Origin: Fistularia commersonii
Taxonomy: Eukaryota > Chordata > Actinopteri > Syngnathiformes > Fistulariidae
DNA: 64,000 nucleotides
Assembly: GCA_037954325.1 (NCBI GenBank)
Contig: JBBMNZ010000002.1
Span: 15,609,679 to 15,673,678 of the forward strand
Reading direction: 5' to 3'
The position numbers were made by a program, and so were the translations under genes. Shown piece by piece: positions 52,153 to 64,000 of this stretch; within the stretch, counting starts at the first letter, position 1; every line of letters starts with the position of its first letter. Below the pieces are notes generated by a model, which did not search any database, was not told the origin of the DNA, and was given only the letters and a program-made list of their open reading frames with translations.

Positions 52153-55100
52153 TGAATAGGCTGTGGGTTGGTCCCACTGCAGGGAGTATTCTGCGCCTGA
52201 TGATATCATTACAGCTTCCACTGGCTCCCAGGCTTCTGTCTGCTTGTAGCAGCAGACTGAGAGGAGCATCTCAAGTTGTATCATAGTAAAAAACAGGATA
52301 CAGCACAATTCAGTCATGCAAGTGTTAAACTGTAGCTTATTGGAGTTAAGGCTTGGTTGAAAAGAATAAAATGAATGTCACTATGAATTTAGAAGTCTAT
52401 TTTTCATATCCAAATACAGTTTGGAATATAAAATCATTCAGAAAATCATCAGTCAATAGTCATATAAATTGCAGAATGGGTAGTACTTTAATTGCACTTA
52501 TTTGGATGGAGTATGTTTTTGCTTTGTAAGAGACTTCTGAAAGACCAATTGCTGACTACAGCCTTCTCCAAATATTTTCTTTAGTTGATGTTTTGACTCT
52601 GGGTATTGCAAAGATCTGTCCAACCTGACACTCCAAACTCTTTCATATTTTTTTTAAATTATTTTGTTAGTCTTTCTTTTTCCATCAGCATTTGTGATCC
52701 GCCCAAGTTTGCACTGCTATACATTTAAAATGGACTATGATAGGCCATCTCAAACTATTGTTCCTAATTGCTACTTTGCAACTGTCCACCTAGCGATTGC
52801 ATAGTTAAGGTCACAAATGTTTCTCATTCTCAAGATTAACGGCGCAGTGATGTTCTTTTATGGAGATTGGGAAGGAATAAAAAATTGGCTTATTGATACG
52901 TCTCTACTCATCAGAATCTACATTGCCAGTCACTTCCTGTACGGAAATGTTGTCTTTATTGATTACTTGTCCAGATGTAGTGTTTCAATAAAAATTGTGA
53001 GCTGTCTGTACACAACAGCAGAACTGATAGGAGCTCTTCAACTGCAACTCTGACATTGCTCTCTTGAAAAAGCAGGAAGTAACACCATCATATGACAGAG
53101 GAAGAGTTTAGTGTCGGTAATGGACTTTAGATTCCACATCAGCAACATGTGATTTTGTTGACATGGCTTTGTTTTCTCAGAATTGTATGATCCGTCTTCC
53201 TAAGCTCTGAGTCTCCAATAAATGTTTCAAAACCAAAAGACCCTGATCATATTTGAGTTTCAGCTTGTAGCAATTCATGGCGGTTTCACATCGCCGTTCA
53301 AGATTTTCTTCAGCATATCATACTTGACTACATTTTTACAAGCCACTTGGTACTCCAATCTCATTACTTATTGAGATGTAAACAGCCATCTTGAAATGGC
53401 CTATTGAATACGTAATGCATGATGGTGAACCCTCGTCCAGAATTTATTTCTATCAAAGCTTTAACTTCATTGATGCTCACATTGATTTCAAAGCGTTTCT
53501 GTGCATAATGTGCTGATGATGGGCTGACAGATGTGGGCATCAATCAACATCATTCTTTTGACAGTATTTGTTAAGCTGTGGGTAAATGGCACTTCAATGC
53601 CTTGCTGATTGATAATTTAGTATGAGATCATTTATATCAAGATTTTGTTATCCCATCCCACTCGACATTGCTCGAGGGAATTCAGATGAATATTCAGAAA
53701 GCTGTTTTTTTAACTGCAGTCAGGTAAACTCTTCACATTAACTCAAAGTTTCTTGTCTGTTCAAGTTTGACTTTTATACCTCCTGTTCTCATTCCTTCAG
53801 CCTTTTATGTGGTGAGGTTAAATTCCTGCAGAACACGCTGTCTTCCAGCAGCAAAGACCAAGGGGGACATAAGAGAAAATATCCGAGCAACACTCGACAT
53901 GCATATTAGAGAGATAGCGAGAAACATTGCATTATTGCAATATTTTGGTGGCAATTTTGTGATAATAAATCAATGCAAATTATCAAAGAAAATATCTAAA
54001 CTCAATTCTGCAAACAATAATCAAACATCTTTCTAATGCTGAAGCAACATTTAAGACAGCTGCTTCACAGCCGACCTTTGCAGAACTAACATTATTCAGG
54101 GGGTACAATGGGGAATCGTAACTCATGAAAAGGGATGTTGACAAAGTTATGTTCATTTGTATCAGCCACAGTGGTATAAATGTTTGACCTGTTTATGTAA
54201 GTTGAATTTGCTATTTGTTTGGTAAATTATGGCTTTCAAATATTCTACTGTGGTCACATCCTTTTTTTTCCTTTCAAGTATAAAGAATTAGATTTATTGC
54301 AACAAACAGGAGGAAAAATCTAGGTTATGGTCTCAAGCTGTTGTTCGGGTAAATAAAGGGAACTAAAAACAGAAAATCAGTCTATCAAATATATTCTTTA
54401 GTTGTTGTTTTTTTTCCATTAAGCACATTCTCAAACCACCAAATGCACAGCTGGACTAATGTGAATGCTCTCGGTTTTCATTTTATTACAATTAAGATTC
54501 CATTTTGAGTACCAAGAACGTTCCTGTTATTGATTCAGAGATTGGTGAAAGTTCAATTGCAAAAGAAGTTTTTTGCTTCCTGTAGTATGAAATATGTGAC
54601 TGAAATTTCATCAAGTACATTAATATCAGAAACAAACTTTTGTAGCATCTGCAAAGTTGTCCCAGTCATTATTCCCCATTGTGATGTGGAATATCTTTTC
54701 TTTCTTAACTTTGTCATTCACCTATTGTTATTTATTATTAGGATATTTATTATCCTTGTTGCTCTTTTCTGACTTAATATGCTTTGTGTACATTATGTGA
54801 TAAATTTTAAGTAGATCTTTCAAGTTGCCTCTTAAAGAGTGTTAGAGTTTAATTATCATGATGTAATCTGTTCAGAAACAGATTAGCTACTCTTTAATAA
54901 TGAGACTGACGCAAAAGTGCCTACACTATACGACTTCCTTGAACAGACGGATGCTTTGATTATGACTAACCCCCATTCACTGTAGAAATATGTCACTCAA
55001 GGCCTCCAAGTTGCTGTAAACTGTGCATTTGTCCATAATGCAGGGACAGTTTTGACTCAGAAACACCAATGTGTCAAGCTTTGTGTTGGATGATTATTTT

Positions 55101-55774
55101 CTGGCCTGACCATATCAGTGACAAACATAGGATGGATGTCAAAGGGGCCTCTTACAAGGTTCTTTGTCTCCAGGCATGAGCACAAGGACTCCCATTAACC
55201 CACTCATAGCCCCATGAATAATCCTACAAGGAATAAACAAGAGTTCTCTCCTTTTTAATTATTTTTGTCATGTTTTCTAAAGTGACTGTTCAGGATGATA
55301 CTGATTCTCTCCTTGTAACATTTACTTTTCTTTCACAGATTGCAACATTATTTGCCTTTTATTGCTATGACTGCGGGTGGCCATTTGTTTTCTATTAGAG
55401 GTTTGGTTCTGAGCTGAATCCCAAATGATCTGATTTCAAATGGATGCCTCTAAATTTAGATGTTTACAGTCAAGAAGCCCTGAGGTTGAGAGTTCCACGC
55501 TAGTCAAACCATGGCCAAAAAGCGATACTGGCATATCCAGTCTAAAAACATTGCTTTAATTGAATTGTGATTTTTGTTTATAATTTTGCAGAAATATTGC
55601 ATATACGCTTCAACTCATTCAACCCACCAACCAAAGCTAAAGTTGTTCCAAATAGGATATAGATGATAGTGCAAGATGACGCTAATGTGATACACATTTA
55701 TATCTCTCTATCCAGCATCCTCTAATTTCATATGATTATTTTTCTTGTGAAGTTTCATCAAGGTTTTTTGCTCC

Positions 55775-55805
<31 letters not shown>

Positions 55806-56822
55806 GGGGATGTCCAGCTTTAAGTTACAGGTAGCATTTGTCCACTTATGTTCTTTAGTTAAATTTAAGGAAGGGATTAAACGCTTCAATCATCTACTTT
55901 TCCCCCTGCAATCCCCAAGGTGTTATTGTATTGCTTAGCCCACAAGTACGTTCCCCTTTTATAACTGTTAGGGGAAAAAAAAAATTCTAACCATTTTCAA
56001 AAGTGTATCTTTTTTTAAATAATTCCATTAAATTCCAGTCAATCAAACTTCAATAAGTCAGATTTTCTTTCATTATCTTGTTCAAATACTGATCATGGAC
56101 TTACGACTGTTAAAAATTGCAGATAAAATAATGCATTTTGCTTTTTTTCTTGTTTTTGATGAAACATTGATTATAATCAGTCTACTGTTACAGTGCTCTG
56201 TAGTTAGTATTCTCCCAGTAATACATTGAAGTAAAAATGGCTCTTCATTGAGTCTTCATTAAGCTTCAGCATAACAGAAAGATTCTACTATGTCATGGAT
56301 GGAACAAGGAGTAGAAAAAAATGCCTCTATTACAATAAGGCAGCTGGATGAAATTTTCAATGTTTTATTTTTGTAATTCAGCTTGTGATGTGACATGGAT
56401 GGCAGTACCTACACTCCAAAAAGTAAAACCTTTTTTTTTCATCACCCAAATAATTGGGACACGTCCCTTCCCAGGACCCACTGCAATGTGAAATGTTGAT
56501 TGACAGTAAATGAGGATTATAATCCCCTCGGATAAGAATATCCCATTCTGCTGCTCTGTGTTGGTCCCTGTCATCAATGACATGTTCATTTGTTGTAGTG
56601 AGGTTTGGAATGAGAGCCAACAAAATACGCTTTGATACAGCTTGATAATACTATTCACCAAAGAGCAATGTCTCTGTCTGACTTGGCAAAATTACTCAAG
56701 AACAGTATTTTACCCGTCTTTTGGGACTGATGAACAATGGGCAAACAAAATATGCATGAATTTGGGGGGACAGAAGCACAGTTTTGAATACTTTTTACTC
56801 TTTGCAGATTGTGTTTTTGATA

Positions 56823-58612
56823 TCTTCTTCTTTTCCTTTCGGCTTTTCCCTTTAGGGGTCGCCACATCGAATAAAGCCTCTCCATCCAACCTTATTCTCT
56901 GTATCCTCCTCTCTCACACTCACTACATGCATAAAGCTTCTCTTTGATCTTCCTTGAGACCTCCTTCCTGGCAGCTCCAATTCCAGCATCCGTTTACCAA
57001 TATAGTCACTATCCCTCTATACATGACTGAAACATCTCAGCCTGGCTTCTTCTCTCCAAAACATCTAACGTGCTGTTCCTCTGATGGACTCATTCCTGAT
57101 CCTGTCCATCCTGGTCACTCCCAAAGAGAACCTTAGCATCTTCATCTCTGCGACCGCTAGCTCTGCCTCCTGTCTTTTGGTCATTGTAACCCTTTTCCAG
57201 GCCATACAGCATCGCTGGTCTCAACGCTGTCTTGTACACATTTCCTTTCATTCTGGCTGATAGTCTAATCACCCGTACCTGTTGTACATCCTTTCCATCT
57301 TTATCTCTCTGTTTCGCCAACCTGTATAGATCATTCTCTTCCTCCTACTGTCCAACCGAGCATACCAGTCATCGTACGCTCTCAGTTTTGCCTTTGCTAC
57401 CTCTGTCTTTACTTTACGCTGTATCTCCCAGTACTCCTGTATGTTCTCTTCAGTCCTTTCAGTGTCCCACTTCTTCTTTGCTCACTGCTTTCTCTGTATA
57501 TACTCCTGCACTTCCTCATTTCACCACCAAGTCTCTTTATCTACTTTCCTTCCAGATGATACACCAAATACTCCCCTACCTGTCTTCCTGACAACATTAG
57601 CTGTAGTTGGAAGCTCTCCCTTTCTCAACTCCTCCCTGAAAACCATACAACACTTCTCCCTTTTCAGTTTCCACCACTTTGTCCTCTGCTCTGCCTCTGT
57701 CTTCTCGATCTTCCTTGTCACCAGAGTCCTCCTCCAAACCATCATCCTATGCTGTCTGGCTACACTCTCACCTACAACTATAACCCCCGGTTATATGGTT
57801 ACTGTATGTTCCTGTCTTCTGGAAAAAAGTGTTCACTTTAGCAATTTCCATTCTTTTTGCAAAGTCTGCCACCATCTGTCCCTCTGTGTTCCTATCCTGT
57901 ATATCAAATCTGCCCATCACTTCTTTCTCCCCTCTATTGCCTGCACCAACATGCACATTGAAGTCTGCACCAGTTACCACTCATCTCTGTGGATATTCTG
58001 CATCACTTCATCTAGCTCATTCCAGAACTTCTCCCTCTCAAACTCACATCCCATCACACCTTCAATTTCCAATTTCAGACTCCTAAGTCTATCTGACATT
58101 CTTTTCACCTCCAGAACATTCCGAACAAACTCCTCCTTCAAGATAAATCCTACTCCATTTCCCTTGTCAGTAGCATGATAGTACAAGTTAAAGCCTGCTG
58201 CTAAGCCTCTAGCCTTACTGCTTTTCCATCTGGTCTCCTGGACCCACAGTATATCCACCTTCCTTCCCTGCATCATATCAACCAACTCTGTACCTTTTCC
58301 AGTCCCGATATTCAAAGTCCCTACTCTCAATCCCAGACTCTTGCCTGTCCTCTTTTCTGTCTGCTTCTGAACACACCTTCCTCCTCTCTTTCTTTGAGTA
58401 TCCCAGTTTCCACTGGTTCCCTGTAGGTCATCGGTACCAATGGCGATGGTTGTTAACCCGGGCCTCGACCAATCTGGTATGATCTGGTTATTAAGTTTGA
58501 TTGGCATGTTTGGTTTTGGCAAAAAAGTTTTACGCCTGACGCAACCCTCTGCATTTATCCGGGCTTGGGAGCGGCTCAGGGAGACACTGGCCCGTGCCGC
58601 CCTAAGGCTGCA
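56823..58612 (-). mobile_element. RTE-like LINE copy with both ends, reverse transcriptase core deleted
   Basis: Flanking 14-bp direct repeats at 56809-56822 and 58613-58626 differ at one base. The minus-strand frame 58522-57974 encodes an endonuclease-like N-terminus (GLRVGTLNIGTGKGTELVDM, WVQETRWKSSKARGLAAGFN, GNGVGFILKEEFVRNVLEVK). Further pieces are DFNVHVGAGNRGEKEVMGRF (57980-57768) and VFGVSSGRKVDKETWW (57745-57521). Near 57275 the frame jumps from KDGKDVQQVRVI straight to LSARMKGNVYKTALRPAMLY, skipping the polymerase. The 5' end matches the copy at 41710 in reverse. Frameshifts leave no intact gene. Confidence 0.85.
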
Positions 58613-58626
58613 TTGTTTTTTTGATA

Positions 58627-59821
58627 ATAATATAATGATGATAATTTGTACTTACAATATAATTACAATCACCATACAGCACATAATGAATCATATCAGT
58701 TATCGCATGGTGTTCATAATGTGAGATTTTATATCCTGTAGTTCAGTGCTGCTACTTTTTATCATGTTGTTCTATTTATTTTATTTGTTGGGATTATTTA
58801 AGTGTAAAATCAGCGGTACTTTTTGAAATGCATTTTTAATCGTTGTCTCCTGTCTAGTGGTTACATGTGTTTCTATTTGTGTGTTATTTATAGAACTGTT
58901 TATTGGGAAAGAAAGGGATGTTATCTACAGTTTCAGAGACAATGTGGAGTTGAACTTAACAGGTGAACAAATTGGTTGGATGGTACAAAATTAGCTCATT
59001 CGTGCATTAGCTTCATTCATTTCATTAACTTTTCAGGGCATATTTAATTAATAGATATGAATCCATTCTCTGTGCCTTGTGTTCAAATGCATACCTCTTC
59101 GATATTTTTACCAAAGGTCTTTGCATAATGTAAATGGTCTTGTTTGGCAATAAATTTATAAGTAGTCTTGTCTAGAGAAAGAGCATGAGGTCTGAAAAAT
59201 TAACAACACCTCCCCTTTGTTCTGTTTGTATTGTCCCATACTTCTCTGTCACATACAATTCCAAGTATATTTTATCCATCAATTCATCTGTATTAAATCA
59301 ACTCCTGTGTCAAAGTAAGCTGAAAGACTTTCACAGAGTCTGTGATTTTTACCACTTTGATATCTTGCAGGAGTAGAGATAGCAAGGCTCAGTTGCAACT
59401 ATTGTTCATATTAATAATTTTTTTTTTTCCCAAAAAGTCAAGTTTTTTTCTTTTCTGCTTGCGTGAAATAATTGCAGCAGAAATATAATTGCAGCCAGGT
59501 AGGTAATTCTCTATCTGCTCTGGGAAAAAATCCCAAGAACATGATTTTATAGCCAGTGGCAAATGTAATCAAAGTGAACCGCTTTATCACAGCTGTCCTC
59601 AACCTCCTGACCAGTAGCTGACACAACCTGAAGCGTCTCAACCTAAATACTCCAATCCACATTTCTGAAATGAAAGCCTCTTGCTTTTAATTTGACCTTC
59701 ACCTGCTCAGGTGCCATAACTTAAGTTCCTTCACCAAAAATATGACTCTACTATTGGCTGAGAGTTTTTCTTTTATCTCTAAATGCCATTTTGAAATTTT
59801 GCAAAAGTGTTTCTAACCGTA
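58627..59821. other. No feature recognised
   Basis: AT-rich noncoding sequence between the LINE copy and the SINE. No exon, RNA gene or repeat family is identified. Confidence 0.5.
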
Positions 59822-60110
59822 ACAGTGGCGCGGTGGTTAGCACTTCGGCCTCACAGCTCGGACTGGTTCAATTCCGAAAAGGGGACCTTTCTGTGTGGGG
59901 TTTGCATGTTCTCTCCATGTCTGCCAGGTTCTCCAGTTTCCCCCCACAGTCCAAAAGCATGCAGCTGGGGATATTAATTCGGGGAAAAAAATGGGAAAAA
60001 TTGCCCCAAACGAGTGAGGAATTGGTTGTTTGTCTATATATGTGGCAATATGTGCAATATGTCCCACACAACCCTGAGTGCAGGATAAGTGGCAGACAAT
60101 GGATGAATGA
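59822..60110 (+). mobile_element. tRNA-derived fish SINE, forward copy
   Basis: The tRNA-like head 'gtggcgcggtggttagcact' with box-B-like 'ggttcaattcc' is followed by 'tgtggggtttgcatgttctc', 'ccccacagtccaaaagcatg', 'aggataagtggcagacaatg' and a 'gatgaatg' tail. It is the best-preserved copy of the family also at 2004-2290 and 25653-25860. Confidence 0.8.
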
Positions 60111-60712
60111 TTGGGAGATCTCTCACCATCAGCCTATTGCTTGAACAAGCGAAAGGTAATATTTGTGGGGTTTTTTTTGTATATTTTTTTAACTGCCACA
60201 AATGATTTGTGGAAAATCAGACAATTTTCAGGAGATAAAATAAAAAATGTAGAAAAGCTTTTTTTTCCCTACTTCAACCGGGTGAATTTGAAAACGTGGC
60301 AAGAAAATCGTTTCTTTCTGACTTGAAACAGAATGAATAAAATGCCTTCCGTCTGGATGTGTCCAGAAATCATGGTTAGGGAAGGTCAGAGCCACTTAAA
60401 TGATTTCTTGATGCTCCTGACAGCTCAGTGATCGGGGTCAGCATGTGTCAACCGCCCAATCCTCTGAATCAAGACCCTAGTGTGTGTTTTGTTGAGAGAC
60501 TTCTAATAGCGTGCTGCAGTGTATTGCTCCAGGTAGTGGAACGGATGACTCTATGAATTAATTAATATCCCTTTTATTTCTTTAGTTCACTATGGGTAGG
60601 AGCAACTGGACTGAAGAGACTTCTTCAGTAAAACTGAAGTTGCTACTACTACTCTCGGATGAGAGGTGAAACCTCTTCAAGGGAAGAAAATCAAATCCAG
60701 TTACTACTAGAA

Positions 60713-61075
60713 CAGTGGTTCTTAACCTTGTTGGAGGCACTGAACCCCACCAGTTTCATATGCTCATTCACCGCACCCTTCTTTAGTAAAAAATAAAATA
60801 TGATTTTTTTTACTGGTGCACGAAATGAATTGTGCATTAATATCACCTTGTTCAAATAACAAAACCAACACAGTGCATGAACTCAAAACAACTTACCTCA
60901 GTGTGACTTCTGCTGTTGCCTCTGAGAATCTCAGAGCAGGACGCTTTCAATGACTGTGCCCACTAACTGCAGACTAGAGTGAGGGGTGGACCTCTGCGGC
61001 GGAGGCTCCACCGAACCCCTGAGACCGACTCACCGAACCCCTAGGGTTCGATCGAACCCAGGTTAAGAACCACTG
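60713..61075. mobile_element. hAT MITE with perfect target duplication and 16-bp inverted ends
   Basis: The ends CAGTGGTTCTTAACCT (60713-60728) and its exact reverse complement (61060-61075) bound a 363-bp element. The 8-bp direct repeats TACTAGAA at 60705-60712 and 61076-61083 are identical. The right subterminal part has repeated 'ccgaacccct' motifs. No coding capacity. Confidence 0.95.
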
Positions 61076-61679
61076 TACTAGAAGAAGCATTTGACAAGAA
61101 TTAACAACGACCAGGATGAATTAGAACCTTGTGAAGATTTTCATAAAGACAACATTCAGTTGCTGTGCATTTTAATATGTACATAGGAATCTACCTATTT
61201 GTATTTTTTTTTCCCCCCAAAACTTTTGACGTCACCTGTCTTTCATATTTTCTGAGCAGTTGACAAGGTTGGCAAAAAAGTTAACTGTTTAGCCTAAAGA
61301 CTCTGATAGTATACCACGACTTTTTCCTACTATCTGGACGGAAACAAGTATATCCAAAGTGTTTTTTCAGACTTCCGTTCACCAATCGCTTGCTTAATCA
61401 CATCCAAACTCAGTCATTTCCATGATAACATAGGATGCCCAAGGGGAGTATAAGTCAGTGGACATAAATATCATTGATGCTTTTGATTAAACCTGCATAT
61501 ATGGTAAATAGGCAAGAAGACATTTTCGGAGGCAGAGAAAATGTGCAGCATTATTCAGACTATGCCTGTGCTGATCAATGATGAAGCTACAACTGAAATG
61601 ACAATGAGCTAAAAACATTATGATAATTTATTCCTAGTATGTTATGAAAAACTCTAATCACTCTCCCTCTACATCAGAG

Positions 61680-64000
<2,321 letters not shown>

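Larger units (their letters stand above)
47638..56808. other. Probable intron or intergenic DNA with no coding exon recognised
   Basis: Nine kilobases without a recognisable exon. Noted items are an AT microsatellite (50632-50676), a poly-C run near 50705-50720, a MARE-like site (52141-52152) and a T-run near 55780-55800. A complex block at 51650-51960 looks like a possible conserved noncoding element. Small frames (49368-49622 minus, 49466-49807 plus, 51957-52286 plus) have no supporting family features. Confidence 0.45.

Noticed and set aside
57441..58178. 245-aa open frame on the plus strand
   Set aside because: It is antisense to the LINE copy (56823-58612), whose endonuclease-like coding is on the minus strand.

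Overview
This window is teleost fish nuclear DNA, probably from a percomorph; the species cannot be named from sequence alone. The evidence is compact genes with GT-AG introns (many of 80-120 bp), tRNA-derived fish SINEs, hAT and Tc1/mariner-type miniature elements, RTE-like LINE copies, and long TG/TA microsatellites. All three protein-coding genes lie on the + strand. Identifications rest on remembered family features, not on database searches.

Layout. (1) 1-5696 holds the last 16 coding exons of slf2 (SMC5/6 localisation factor 2), whose 5' part lies outside the window; its 3' UTR runs to about 6.5-6.7 kb. (2) 6.7-9.2 kb is intergenic, with a CAT microsatellite. (3) About 9.24-21.7 kb is washc2 (FAM21, WASH complex tail subunit): a probable noncoding first exon plus 30 coding exons that join into a 1438-aa frame ending in the family's typical C-terminus. 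(4) 21.7-23.1 kb is the washc2 3' UTR and a compound TG/TA microsatellite. (5) About 23.15-37.28 kb is zfand4 (ubiquitin-like plus AN1 zinc finger): nine coding exons, 730 aa, with a clear AATAAA end. (6) 37.3-47.0 kb is gene-free and rich in mobile elements, including a LINE nested inside a hAT-type element, a hAT MITE with a perfect 8-bp target duplication, SINEs and a TA-flanked MITE. (7) About 47.2-47.64 kb is a GC-rich, CpG-containing block ending in a good splice donor. It looks like the promoter and first noncoding exon of the next gene; the neighbour expected from vertebrate synteny is marchf8. (8) 47.6-64 kb has no recognisable coding exon. It holds a second LINE copy with both ends, another hAT MITE, a SINE and a 158-bp TG tract, and may be the first intron of that next gene.

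Function. slf2 serves nuclear genome stability, washc2 endosomal actin and retromer sorting, and zfand4 is a poorly characterised ubiquitin-like/AN1 protein. They look like independent housekeeping genes in a conserved neighbourhood, not a pathway cluster. I found no previously undescribed biological system. The most interesting signals are the exon/motif modularity of the washc2 tail, the internally deleted LINE copies with both ends and target duplications, the nested insertion, a perfect intronic hairpin, and candidate upstream ORFs in washc2 and zfand4.
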